The position numbers and the translations under genes are program-made. This document shows, in pieces, positions 1 to 5,831 of a stretch of 35,609 bases of DNA (positions are counted from its first letter, which is position 1; every line of letters starts with the position of its first letter). A model generated the notes under the pieces. The model was not told the origin of the DNA and searched no databases. It was given only the letters and a program-made list of their open reading frames with translations. The stretch comes from a virus: the IMG/VR virus record IMGVR_UViG_3300037882_001090, positions 1-35,609 of that record; one strand, written 5' to 3'.

Positions 1-90
1 GTTGGTGAAAACAAAATCAGCGACGATGAAGTAAAAGCGGTATTTACCGAATTATTGGAAAAGCTTGCAGCGTCTAAAGCTGCTGAATAA
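1..90 (+). CDS. 3' part of the small late protein completed at 35385-35600
   Basis: The first 90 bases read as the last 29 codons of the same 71-residue protein found whole at 35385-35600, ending in TAA at 88-90. It is the duplicated tail of that gene caused by the linear cut of the circular sequence, not a separate gene. It is the last gene of the late transcription unit, and the terminator at 304-330 lies about 210 bp beyond its stop. Confidence 0.9.
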   Translation, partial: VGENKISDDEVKAVFTELLEKLAASKAAE

Positions 91-99
91 TGGGAACTA
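1..99. repeat. Terminal direct repeat (circular overlap), left copy
   Basis: Bases 1-99 are identical to 35511-35609. The repeat starts and stops inside or just past a coding sequence and has no other special structure. Its length of 99 is a common assembler overlap length. The simplest reading is that a circular or circularly permuted genome of about 35,510 bp was cut open here. A real short terminal repeat cannot be excluded, but P22-like phages package by headful and do not normally have fixed ends. Confidence 0.95.
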
Positions 100-258
100 G
101 CTTGTTAGCTGCTTGGTGGGTAATGCTCTCAAAGTATTACTCGCTAGGCAGTGACAGCAAATCACGTTGACTTCCACGCCCTCTTTAATGGTTACACTGA
201 ACCACGAATAGCAATAAATGCACTTGAGTTTTAAGCAAACGTGCTGTATAGTGCTCAT
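97..258 (-). CDS. 53-residue two-CxxC zinc-binding protein, Com-like candidate
   Basis: A 53-codon frame with a strong ribosome site (AAAGGAAAAGG before ATG at 258-256) and TAG at 99-97. It has Cys13-x2-Cys16, then 17 residues, then Cys34-x2-Cys37, the layout of a small zinc knuckle. Mu Com, the zinc-binding translational activator of mom, has two CxxC pairs about 16 residues apart near its N-terminus. Here the frame lies directly downstream of a mom-like gene on the same strand, 35 bp past its stop. The Com identity is inference from size, cysteine spacing and neighbourhood. Overall sequence similarity is low, and in Mu com precedes mom. It could also be an unrelated small zinc protein. It is the last gene of the leftward early run. 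Confidence 0.65.
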   Translation of the reverse strand: MSTIQHVCLKLKCIYCYSWFSVTIKEGVEVNVICCHCLASNTLRALPTKQLTS

Positions 259-293
259 AATACCTTTTCCTTTGGTTAGGATTTTCTACCGTG

Positions 294-950
294 TTATGCA
301 TTTACCCCGCTGTCAAAGGCGGGGTTTTTCTTAGGATAATCTGTTGTTTTGTAATTTAAGCTGCCAACAGCATCTTTTTTAAACTTCCTGTTTCCTATAA
401 CATATATATATCTGTGCTTCCTAGACCTCGGCTTTAGATAAAAATCATCTCCATATTTATCGCGCATTGCTTTAGACCTGTTTTCACATCCCCTAAACTC
501 ATCTGCTATAGTTTGTCCGTGTAGATTTTCTCTGCCTTTTATGCACCAATTAGTTCTTTTTGCGCTGAGTCCAGTGTAAAGGAAGTTACATGCTTGATAC
601 ACCACGCCAGTGTGGTTTTGTTCTGTATCGGCAAAGCTGACTATTATTTTTGGTTTCGGCAATAACTTTAGTGTTGAAGATACTAAAAAACTCGCTTCAT
701 TTTTCCTATTATATTTCAGGCAAAGCCTATTAAGCTCTATAACATGGGGCGAAAATGACTCTCCACACACTCCAATTCTAAGGGTTGAGCTTGCAGGTGT
801 GCCATAGGTGCAAATCCCTATTAATTCACCATTATCAAACAAGCCGTATGAATAAGATATTGAAGGTATTCTTTTGGCATAGTGAATACCCATTATAAAT
901 GGCAGCGTATCCATTCTAGAAACAGGCTTGACTGTTAAGTTTGCGCTCAT
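294..950 (-). CDS. mom: Mom-like DNA adenine modification protein
   Basis: Related to phage Mu Mom, a GNAT-fold enzyme that converts adenine in phage DNA to N6-methylcarbamoyl-type adenine and so protects it from host restriction. Seen: an N-terminal KPVSR segment, SYGLFDNGELIGICTYG (a family-typical strand pair), IELNRL, and SFADTEQNHTGVVYQACNFL, which match the conserved Mom blocks. A basic C-terminal part ending in KHRYIYVIG and a YPK motif is typical of the longer phage homologues. The start chosen (MSANLTV, ATG 950-948) overlaps the upstream stop as ATGA. A longer frame to 1037 exists but adds 29 arginine-rich residues inside the upstream gene. The 218-residue length fits the family. The plus-strand terminator at 304-330 overlaps its last codons. 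Confidence 0.8.
   Translation of the reverse strand: MSANLTVKPVSRMDTLPFIMGIHYAKRIPSISYSYGLFDNGELIGICTYGTPASSTLRIGVCGESFSPHVIELNRLCLKYNRKNEASFLVSSTLKLLPKPKIIVSFADTEQNHTGVVYQACNFLYTGLSAKRTNWCIKGRENLHGQTIADEFRGCENRSKAMRDKYGDDFYLKPRSRKHRYIYVIGNRKFKKDAVGSLNYKTTDYPKKNPAFDSGVNA
304..330 (+). terminator. Rho-independent terminator of the late operon
   Basis: ACCCCGC (304-310), an 8-base loop, GCGGGGT (319-325), then a run of five T. The GC-rich stem plus T-run reads only in the plus direction. It lies downstream of the last late gene, across the circular join, and inside the 3' end of the opposing mom-like gene, so it ends late transcription before it runs into the leftward early genes. Confidence 0.85.
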
Positions 951-1483
951 TGCATTACCAGAAACAGCCCTAGAAGCGCACCCATGACGACCTCTGCCCC
1001 CGCTACGGCGTGTTTGTGCCAGTTGAAGCGATAGCATATCTTTCCGCTTAGGTAATAGATTGCCCCCATAAATACGAAAAGAAGGCCATAGAGCGCATTT
1101 GGGTTGCTAGTATACCCATAAAGCATTAACACGCCCATAATCGCAGGTAGGGAGCGAATGGCACCGTATATCACGCCAAAGGTGCGCCACATGCACGCAA
1201 TAGGCATGGTTGGTAGTAGCTTGGTTAGGTATAGGGCTACATCTTGCATTTGGTTGTCTGGCCTAGATGGAGGCATACCGTTAATTGCGCTAAACATTGC
1301 TTGCCACGGCAGTACTGCATAGCCCGCTAGGATAGTTGCCCAGCATATGAGGAAGTACCACGTATGGCCTAGCATGGCCGCAATCCACATCATAATTAAG
1401 AACCACAACCACTTTGCAATTGTGTTGTTGCCACGGAAGCGGTTTAAAATACCAGATAATGCAATAACGCCGAGTTCAATCAT
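947..1483 (-). CDS. Multi-pass membrane protein, unknown function
   Basis: A 178-residue hydrophobic protein with about five likely membrane segments: around residues 25-42 (WLWFLIMMWIAAML), 43-62, 105-122, 128-148 and 160-177. There is a polar loop with PPSRPDNQ near residue 72. I do not recognise a family. It sits between a 75-residue protein and the Mom-like enzyme, joined to both by ATGA overlaps, so it is expressed with the early genes rather than with the lysis genes. A role in the host envelope, such as superinfection exclusion, is possible but rests only on position and hydrophobicity. Confidence 0.75.
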   Translation of the reverse strand: MIELGVIALSGILNRFRGNNTIAKWLWFLIMMWIAAMLGHTWYFLICWATILAGYAVLPWQAMFSAINGMPPSRPDNQMQDVALYLTKLLPTMPIACMWRTFGVIYGAIRSLPAIMGVLMLYGYTSNPNALYGLLFVFMGAIYYLSGKICYRFNWHKHAVAGAEVVMGALLGLFLVMQ

Positions 1484-1707
1484 TTTACCATCCTTAAGGT
1501 TTGGTGTTGCCGTTGAAGTTCTCGTATCGCCATGCCCCTAGTTTTGTAAATTCCAGATTGAAACTCTGGTTCTATTCCGTGATTCCTTGCTAGCATCCAG
1601 CCGCTTGGTGTAAACTCCGTCCATACACCCTGTACTGCACCTACCCTTGCTATCCACCCGATAAGCTCGTCCTCGATATATACTTCCCTAAGACTTCGCC
1701 TCTGCAT
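1480..1707 (-). CDS. Small hypothetical early protein (75 aa)
   Basis: A soluble-looking 75-residue protein, basic at both ends, with a tryptophan-rich centre (GVWTEFTPSGWMLARN). No recognised domain. Its stop overlaps the next start as ATGA (1483-1480). Its start overlaps the end of the 28-residue peptide upstream by 20 bp and has only a weak ribosome site (GCGGTATC), so translation probably depends on coupling. Unknown function. Confidence 0.65.
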   Translation of the reverse strand: MQRRSLREVYIEDELIGWIARVGAVQGVWTEFTPSGWMLARNHGIEPEFQSGIYKTRGMAIRELQRQHQTLRMVK

Positions 1708-1774
1708 AAATAGATACCGCTAATAGTGTTGCCATGAGCGATAGTACCACAACTAAGGCGATGTTTTCAATCAT
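1688..1774 (-). CDS. 28-residue single-helix membrane peptide
   Basis: A very short frame starting with ATG at 1774-1772, overlapping the upstream TGA as ATGA, and ending in TAG at 1690-1688. The product is one hydrophobic helix (IALVVVLSLMATLLAVSIYA) with a short charged tail. It fills the gap between the 136- and 75-residue genes, which would otherwise be the only untranslated stretch here. Support is the coupling overlap and the clean transmembrane pattern; there is no homology call. It could be a chance frame. Confidence 0.5.
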   Translation of the reverse strand: MIENIALVVVLSLMATLLAVSIYAEAKS

Positions 1775-2181
1775 TCTTCCCTCACCGTAATTCCTAGGGT
1801 TTTGAGTGCTGCTTTTGCCGTGTTCTCTGTGTCTTTCTCCCACACATTTGGCATGAAACGTATTGCATTAGCAAACCTTTCAAATTCTTCCGCGCTTATG
1901 GTGCGCGATTGATTCTTGAAATTGGTATAGTCTAAATCCTCTATCAAATACGCAACATCGCGCTCTATGCCGCTGGTAAATGAAAGCACGGCACCCTTGC
2001 GGTTTGGGTCTAAAGCCCATTCTTTGACTCGTTGGTAATCGAATGACGCGCTTATGGTGCGGGGTGTTTTGGCTGATTTGTAGGCTTGAATTGCATCCTT
2101 GGCTATTCTGCGCATGGTTGCTTTATCCGCGTCCATCCACGGTTGGTAAATTGCTTCTGCCACTGCATCAATCTCACTCAT
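1771..2181 (-). CDS. Hypothetical early protein (136 aa)
   Basis: A soluble, mildly acidic protein. The N-terminal 35 residues look helical (IDAVAEAIYQPWMDADKATMRRIAKDAI), and a similar helical segment (AEEFERFANAIRFMP) precedes a C-terminal AAKAALKTLGI helix. No family recognised. It overlaps the preceding gene by 8 bp and the following tiny peptide as ATGA, so it is part of one polycistronic message. Confidence 0.7.
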   Translation of the reverse strand: MSEIDAVAEAIYQPWMDADKATMRRIAKDAIQAYKSAKTPRTISASFDYQRVKEWALDPNRKGAVLSFTSGIERDVAYLIEDLDYTNFKNQSRTISAEEFERFANAIRFMPNVWEKDTENTAKAALKTLGITVREE

Positions 2182-2506
2182 TTCCGTACCCCGCTGCTTG
2201 AAGTTTTTTATGTAGTTTTACTCTCTTTTCTTTGCTGCAATTACAATCGTAAACAAATATCTCACACTCCCGCAACAACGCCTTAAGCCGCGCCATTTCC
2301 TCTTGGCGCTTGGCGTTGCAGGCTTGGTAGGCTAACTCAAAACCCCATTGCCTAGCTCTCTCAAGTTCGTCGTCTAAATTATTATGAAACGATTTTTTAA
2401 ATTCTGCGTTTGTTGCAAAAGCTATGTTATACGCTTCTCGCATTCCGCAATCTTTCCAATCCTCAAACTCCTGCCTTAGTTCATCGTTTGTCATTTCTTT
2501 GTGCAT
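2174..2506 (-). CDS. Hypothetical helical early protein (110 aa)
   Basis: Highly charged and helical over most of its length (DDELERARQWGFELAYQA, then KRQEEMARLKALLRECEIF), consistent with a coiled coil. The C-terminal third has a Cys-x-Cys pair (YDCNCSKEKR). A good ribosome site (AGGAG, 7 bp from ATG 2506) supports the first methionine over the one at codon 5. It overlaps the upstream zinc-finger-like gene by 16 bp. Unknown function. Confidence 0.7.
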   Translation of the reverse strand: MHKEMTNDELRQEFEDWKDCGMREAYNIAFATNAEFKKSFHNNLDDELERARQWGFELAYQACNAKRQEEMARLKALLRECEIFVYDCNCSKEKRVKLHKKLQAAGYGNE

Positions 2507-2685
2507 TTACGAACTCCTATTCTTTCAAAACTTTCGACCCAGCATTTAATGCAATATTCCGCCTCCATGCCAGTTATAGTAACGGAAATAGTGGACACTT
2601 CTCCATGCGCAGGGCATATCCAACTTGGCATCGGAAATGTTCTGCCACTAGAGAAAAACTCATCGGTGTTGGTTGGTTGGGTCAT
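2491..2685 (-). CDS. Small zinc-finger-like protein (64 aa)
   Basis: Contains Cys-Pro-Ala-His (residues 24-27) and later Cys-x2-Cys (45-48), a CxxH...CxxC pattern that could bind one zinc ion. Such tiny zinc proteins are common in phage early operons and usually bind DNA or host proteins, but nothing specific can be said. The ribosome site GGAAGGA precedes ATG 2685. It overlaps both neighbours by a few bases. Confidence 0.65.
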   Translation of the reverse strand: MTQPTNTDEFFSSGRTFPMPSWICPAHGEVSTISVTITGMEAEYCIKCWVESFERIGVRKCTKK

Positions 2686-2882
2686 GGTTCAGTCCTTCCA
2701 AATTTAATTATTATCCATTTTATGAAGCGCGGTTGATCTCTTATGCAGTCTCTATATCCGCTTCTGTAGTTAGCGGCCTGTTCTGCTGGCGACCACCATG
2801 CCGAACCATTTTCGTTTTTACTAATGTCTGTGCGAACCCAAATATACCCACCCATTTCTTTTATTTCTGCTATCCTTGGCAT
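2682..2882 (-). CDS. Hypothetical early protein (66 aa)
   Basis: The start at MPRIAEI (ATG 2882-2880) is preferred because GGAAAGGCGGGG lies just upstream and it overlaps the preceding stop by only 13 bp. The frame stays open to 2948, but that would double-code 79 bp. The 66-residue product is basic, with a tryptophan and tyrosine-rich middle (YIWVRTDIS, SAWWSPAEQAANYRSGYRD) and a C-terminal hydrophobic stretch IKWIIIKFG. No family recognised. Confidence 0.65.
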   Translation of the reverse strand: MPRIAEIKEMGGYIWVRTDISKNENGSAWWSPAEQAANYRSGYRDCIRDQPRFIKWIIIKFGRTEP

Positions 2883-3136
2883 AACCCCGCCTTTCCGAGT
2901 GTTTGGTTTAAACCATTTACTCCAAGCACCGCTAGCTCTTGGCAGCATATTTCGTTGACTGTAGGCTCGTCTATGCTCGCGGATTTATCGGCTATCTTAG
3001 CAAATATACCTCGCGCCACCTCAAGCGCACGCACAGTGGCTTGGAGGTCGGTGTACATATCTTGCTCAACCTTAGAAGTCATTGACTCCACCCCAAGCAC
3101 CGCCGCATACTTCTTCATTCGTTGTTGTAGGGTCAT
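2870..3136 (-). CDS. Hypothetical helical early protein (88 aa)
   Basis: Mostly alpha-helical by composition (LQQRMKKYAAVLGV; MYTDLQATVRALEVARGIFAKIA). No motif recognised. The start ATG overlaps the TGA of the preceding 29-residue peptide as ATGA. AAGG lies about 10 bp upstream. Part of the coupled early run. Confidence 0.65.
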   Translation of the reverse strand: MTLQQRMKKYAAVLGVESMTSKVEQDMYTDLQATVRALEVARGIFAKIADKSASIDEPTVNEICCQELAVLGVNGLNQTLGKAGLCQG

Positions 3137-3222
3137 GATTGTAATGCCTTAATTATTTCAGTTATTATCGTTTCTATTATCCTAAAAGCCACAATTAACA
3201 ATAATGTTTCATTAAACGTCAC
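3133..3222 (-). CDS. 29-residue hydrophobic peptide with GTG start
   Basis: A short frame that exactly bridges two genes: its GTG (3222-3220) overlaps the upstream TGA as GTGA, and its TGA (3135-3133) overlaps the next ATG as ATGA. A consensus ribosome site (GGAGGTG) precedes the GTG. The product is an amphipathic or membrane-active helix (LLLIVAFRIIETIITEII). The double overlap and ribosome site argue for translation; there is no homology evidence. Confidence 0.55.
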   Translation of the reverse strand: MTFNETLLLIVAFRIIETIITEIIKALQS

Positions 3223-3479
3223 TCCACACCTCCCACAAAGCACTCAAGCTGGGCGAGGGCTTTGTCAATTACATCTATTGTGGCCGTTGCAGCTTCTTTT
3301 GATGTGCTCCAATTACGCATATCTCGCTTTGCAATTTGAGCGGCATAAATCAATTCGTTCACCATCGGCTTGAGGTAGTCGATGACGGCTTCGATAATCG
3401 CAAGATTATCTTCTTTGGTATCGCTTGGCATAAACAGCAGTATCTTTGCCAATCCTTCACGCAGTTGCTCTCTGTTCAT
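3219..3479 (-). CDS. Hypothetical helical early protein (86 aa)
   Basis: An acidic all-helix protein (QLREGLAKILLF, LAIIEAVIDYLKPMVNELIYAAQIAKRDM, ATIDVIDKALAQL). No domain recognised. GAGGAATT precedes ATG 3479, which overlaps the upstream TGA as ATGA. Its own TGA couples to the GTG of the following peptide. Confidence 0.7.
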   Translation of the reverse strand: MNREQLREGLAKILLFMPSDTKEDNLAIIEAVIDYLKPMVNELIYAAQIAKRDMRNWSTSKEAATATIDVIDKALAQLECFVGGVE

Positions 3480-3850
3480 AATTCCTCGCTGGTTATGGGT
3501 TTAGGGAAGTGCATCCAATGCGTTGGCCTATGCAGTCTGGCTTCCGTTTGATGTAAGCAAATATGCCCCTCATCTTCGTCATAATAGCAAACAAACGGCT
3601 CCCCATAAAACCTATCGCCAACAATCATTCCAAGATAATGAATGCCGTCTTTGGGAGCGGTATTTATAGATTGCCACTTCTCACCATCCACCAACCTTTG
3701 TGCTGCTGGTAGGGCTTTGTTTAACTTTGCCATTGCCCCGAAATCACTCATGTCTGGCTTTAGTTCAGAGAATCCAATAATGCGCAATTCATTGAGAGCA
3801 AACTCCAAAGCCTCCAACACCGTCTGCGCGTCTGTTTTTGTGGTTGTCAT
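3476..3850 (-). CDS. DUF551-like protein
   Basis: The C-terminal half carries the hallmark of the DUF551 family: a W-Q-S-I-x-T-A-P-K-D-G opening (about residues 59-69) and a closing T-H-W-M-x-F-P-x-P (about 110-118). DUF551 proteins are small phage-encoded accessory proteins of unknown role. The N-terminal 55 residues are helical (TVLEALEFALNELRIIGFSE) and resemble the variable helical extensions often joined to this domain. The start couples to the preceding 55-residue gene by ATGA. Confidence 0.75.
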   Translation of the reverse strand: MTTTKTDAQTVLEALEFALNELRIIGFSELKPDMSDFGAMAKLNKALPAAQRLVDGEKWQSINTAPKDGIHYLGMIVGDRFYGEPFVCYYDEDEGHICLHQTEARLHRPTHWMHFPKPITSEEL

Positions 3851-4014
3851 TTTCCATCCTCCCGCAATACCCTTGAGAAAACCGAATATCCAACAGCTTC
3901 AAACGCGGCGCATAACCAATCATGCAGTTCAGCCATATCGTGCCAATTGGTGATGGATGCCTCGCGCACACTTTCATCGTTTTCCAGCCGCAGCGTTATT
4001 TTTTCTTTCGTCAT
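3847..4014 (-). CDS. Hypothetical early protein (55 aa)
   Basis: A 55-codon frame starting at ATG 4014-4012 behind a good ribosome site (GAGAGGGG) and ending in TGA 3849-3847 as an ATGA overlap with the DUF551-like gene. The product is acidic and soluble with a helical core (DMAELHDWLCAAFEAVGYSVFSR). A competing longer frame in another register (3789-3977) lacks a ribosome site and overlaps both genes, so it was rejected. Unknown function. Confidence 0.75.
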   Translation of the reverse strand: MTKEKITLRLENDESVREASITNWHDMAELHDWLCAAFEAVGYSVFSRVLREDGK

Positions 4015-4104
4015 AAGTCCCCTCTCGTTAAAGTGTGGATGGATGCCTAGTCAAATATACGCATCTGTTACCCGCCTAACGTTACCGCTTCTGCATCCAC
4101 GTTG

Positions 4105-4437
4105 TTATTTCGCTTCCTCTTTAAGTTGTTTCGTATACTGCACACACTCTTCAGTGTGTGGCAGGTCTTGGTGGGCTATTTCGTATTTATCTTTAAGTCT
4201 TTTAAGTTCTTGCAATTCATTTAGTTCAGCGAGCTTTTTATCTCTTTCTTTATAAAATTGTTGCATTTCAAAACCATGATTTAGCATCCCCTCAAAATAC
4301 ACATTGCTGAAAAATTCAGAAACGCGGCTATCGACTCCATTGCCGTCGCTGTCGTGGTAATTAATCCACCAATCAGCCTCTTTCTTTACCCCGTGAAACT
4401 CTATTTCAATCTTAATGCTTGCTCTGTGGTCTCCCAT
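4105..4437 (-). CDS. Hypothetical coiled-coil early protein (110 aa)
   Basis: The N-terminal half is mixed strand and helix (IKIEIEFHGVKKEADWWINYHDSDGNG). Residues about 60-90 form a charged coiled coil (YKERDKKLAELNELQELKRLKDKYE). Two cysteines and histidines near the end (HTEECVQ) are too few for a clear zinc site. GGAGGGTGAG precedes the ATG. It follows the 36-residue membrane peptide by one base. About 90 bp after its stop (4015-4104) hold no credible frame. Confidence 0.7.
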   Translation of the reverse strand: MGDHRASIKIEIEFHGVKKEADWWINYHDSDGNGVDSRVSEFFSNVYFEGMLNHGFEMQQFYKERDKKLAELNELQELKRLKDKYEIAHQDLPHTEECVQYTKQLKEEAK

Positions 4438-4438
4438 A

Positions 4439-4549
4439 TCATCTCACCCTCCAATCCTTCAAACATTTTAAAACAATACCCACAGCGGCAACAGCACCTA
4501 TCCATGTGCCTGTTACTACCCACCAACGTTCCTTTTCGTGGATTGTCAT
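4439..4549 (-). CDS. 36-residue single-pass membrane peptide
   Basis: A short frame with ATG at 4549-4547 overlapping the RNase H stop as ATGA, a ribosome site GAGAGGGTGAG, and TGA at 4441-4439, one base before the next start. The protein has a charged N-terminus (MTIHEKERWW), a helix of about 17 hydrophobic residues (VVTGTWIGAVAAVGIVL) and a basic C-terminus (KCLKDWRVR), the pattern of a single membrane anchor with the C-terminus probably cytoplasmic. Unknown role. Confidence 0.65.
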   Translation of the reverse strand: MTIHEKERWWVVTGTWIGAVAAVGIVLKCLKDWRVR

Positions 4550-4941
4550 CTCACCCTCTCAATCTTCGCTTGGTTATTTGCCATCTTGTGCGCTATACGC
4601 ATTTCAGGCGTTGAATCAGTTTTTACCCACTCTACGCTGTCTAATTTATACGGAGCCTCATACATAATCTTTAACCATAAGTGCTTGCACTTCTCTGGCG
4701 GTACGAATGAATTGCCACACTCAATCACCTCTCGTAAAGTCTTGACTATTTCCTTATGGTCGCATACAATCCCCACCCTTGATTCAGCGGTTTCCAGTGC
4801 CTTGTACACCGCGCACAACTCCGCCTCGTAGCTATCGAGTGCGTCAAAGTGACCAGAATATTCATAGTTTCGTTCACCACGAATAACCGCCGCCCACCCG
4901 CCTTGTTTGGCGAGTGAACCATCTACATATGCTTTTTGCAT
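4546..4941 (-). CDS. RNase H-like protein
   Basis: Resembles type I ribonuclease H, which cuts RNA in RNA-DNA hybrids and could remove replication primers. Seen: Asp7 in AYVDGS, Glu41 in SYEAELCAVYKALE, Asp61 in VGIVCDHKEIV, the first three metal-binding acids in their usual contexts, and a C-terminal HKMANNQAK in place of the usual N-x-x-AD-x-LA. The fourth acid therefore appears to be Asn122. The loss could reduce activity or the site could be shifted. The 131-residue length is slightly short. GAGGAG precedes the ATG; the start overlaps the coiled-coil gene upstream. Confidence 0.75.
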   Translation of the reverse strand: MQKAYVDGSLAKQGGWAAVIRGERNYEYSGHFDALDSYEAELCAVYKALETAESRVGIVCDHKEIVKTLREVIECGNSFVPPEKCKHLWLKIMYEAPYKLDSVEWVKTDSTPEMRIAHKMANNQAKIERVR

Positions 4942-5078
4942 AAAAGCTCCTCGCCCATGAGGTTTACTACAGTCTTGAGATTAGCGAGCACTACTTCTAA
5001 ATCCTGCAATCTATCCTTCACCCGCCACAATTCATTTGCGAGTTCTGCTTGCATTGCTAGTGGTTTTTCCTTTTCCAT
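4923..5078 (-). CDS. 51-residue coiled-coil protein
   Basis: Starts at ATG 5078-5076 behind GGAG and ends in TAG 4925-4923. It overlaps the regulator gene upstream by 47 bp and RNase H by 19 bp. Nearly the whole product is one amphipathic helix (ELANELWRVKDRLQDLEVVL). The overlaps are longer than usual for this run, so the start may lie at the methionine at codon 9 instead. Unknown function. Confidence 0.6.
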   Translation of the reverse strand: MEKEKPLAMQAELANELWRVKDRLQDLEVVLANLKTVVNLMGEELLCKKHM

Positions 5079-5265
5079 TTTTCTTAACTCCTGTTAGGGT
5101 TTCAATGGCCTTTACGGCTCTTATTATATTAAGAGTATGTGGCACAGGGTTTTTGCCCTGCTCCCATGCTATTAGCGTCCAGCGGCAACATCCCAGAAAC
5201 TCAGCAAGCTCTACTTGTGTCATGCCTAGTTTCTTACGCCATTTCTTGAGTTCTTCTTTTTTCAT
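5032..5265 (-). CDS. XRE-family helix-turn-helix regulator
   Basis: Residues 1-58 form a Cro/CI-type DNA-binding domain: LKKWRKKLGMTQVELAEFLGC (helices 1-2) followed by the recognition helix CRWTLIAWEQGKNPVPH. The remaining 19 residues are a basic tail. At 77 residues it is Cro-sized, with no oligomerisation or peptidase domain. A TTGACA-17-TAAAAG promoter ends about 8 bp before its ATG, so the message should be leaderless, as for lambda cI made from PRM. It probably controls the early genes it sits among. There is no ribosome site at normal distance (AGGA is 13 bp away), which fits this. Confidence 0.85.
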   Translation of the reverse strand: MKKEELKKWRKKLGMTQVELAEFLGCCRWTLIAWEQGKNPVPHTLNIIRAVKAIETLTGVKKNGKGKTTSNASRTRK

Positions 5266-5272
5266 AATGTTG

Positions 5273-5301
5273 CTTTTATCCTAGTTGTTTTGCGGTGTCA
5301 A
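5273..5301 (-). promoter_or_regulatory. Sigma-70 promoter for the XRE gene and distal early genes
   Basis: On the minus strand, TTGACA (5301-5296), a 17-base spacer, and TAAAAG (5278-5273; 4 of 6 to consensus). The predicted start point falls at about 5266, against the ATG at 5265-5263, giving a leaderless or nearly leaderless transcript. It divides the early region into a replication/recombination block and a small-gene block. Confidence 0.6.
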
Positions 5302-5304
5302 TAA

Positions 5305-5508
5305 TTATTTTGGTTTCTTTCTTGTATTCAATCCACGCCTGTAATTGCTGGATAGGTCAAATGTTTCTAGCGTGAAAAGTTTTTCTTTCACAAGAAAACT
5401 GCGTGCTGTGCCTTCTGGCAAACCGAGGGCTTTGTCAATATCCTTAAACGGTCTGTGGTGGGGCGCGTTGAATAGGCGGATTATTTCTGCGCGTGTAGCT
5501 TCATCCAT
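5305..5508 (-). CDS. Small possible helix-turn-helix protein (67 aa)
   Basis: Residues 1-45 (EATRAEIIRLFNAP...FKDIDKALGLPEGTARSFLVKEKLF) read as a tri-helical DNA-binding domain with a turn at GLPEGT. The last 20 residues are very basic (NYRRGLNTRKKPK). It overlaps the VRR-NUC gene by 28 bp. AGGAG lies 9 bp before the ATG. The DNA-binding role is inferred from pattern only. Confidence 0.7.
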   Translation of the reverse strand: MDEATRAEIIRLFNAPHHRPFKDIDKALGLPEGTARSFLVKEKLFTLETFDLSSNYRRGLNTRKKPK

Positions 5509-5831
5509 AAATCAATCTCCTCTTTCGCCTGTGTGAATCCGTATGCTACTGCTCTTGTGCAATTACTGCTTGCATGGTTTGCATCAAAATCTTCGTTCCA
5601 TGCTTTTTGTGATTTGCTTAGTTTCCCTTTTTTAGTCTTTAGCTCCAAATACAAAATATAAGTCACGTCACCACGCTTCATTTCAAGTCTTAAGTCAGGG
5701 CTTCCAACGTCCATTCCCATGCTTTTATGCTCGCGTGCAAACTCGTTGAAATTAGCACTTACCTTACCACGGAATGTGGTCTTCGCTAAGTGATGTATCA
5801 ACGCTTTCTGTATTGCTCTCTCTATTTGCAT
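5481..5831 (-). CDS. VRR-NUC domain nuclease
   Basis: A PD-(D/E)xK nuclease of the VRR-NUC type, found beside phage helicases and probably acting on branched or flapped DNA during recombination. Seen: an N-terminal ERAIQKALIHHLAK helix, then GSPDLRLEMKR with the catalytic Asp, LYLELKTKKGKLSKSQ with the E-x-K pair and the S-x-x-Q motif, and a C-terminal helix. The start at 5831 is preferred because GAGG lies 7 bp upstream; ATG 5837 is too close to it. The gene begins inside the helicase 3' end (a 68-74 bp overlap). Confidence 0.85.
   Translation of the reverse strand: MQIERAIQKALIHHLAKTTFRGKVSANFNEFAREHKSMGMDVGSPDLRLEMKRGDVTYILYLELKTKKGKLSKSQKAWNEDFDANHASSNCTRAVAYGFTQAKEEIDLWMKLHAQK

Noticed and set aside
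951-1037. 29-residue N-terminal extension of the Mom-like protein
   Set aside because: It lies inside the upstream gene, is arginine- and glycine-rich and unlike the family. ATG 950 gives the usual ATGA overlap.
3789-3977. 62-codon minus-strand frame
   Set aside because: It overlaps two genes in another frame and lacks a ribosome site; the 55-codon frame at 3847-4014 fits the gap and couples to its neighbour.
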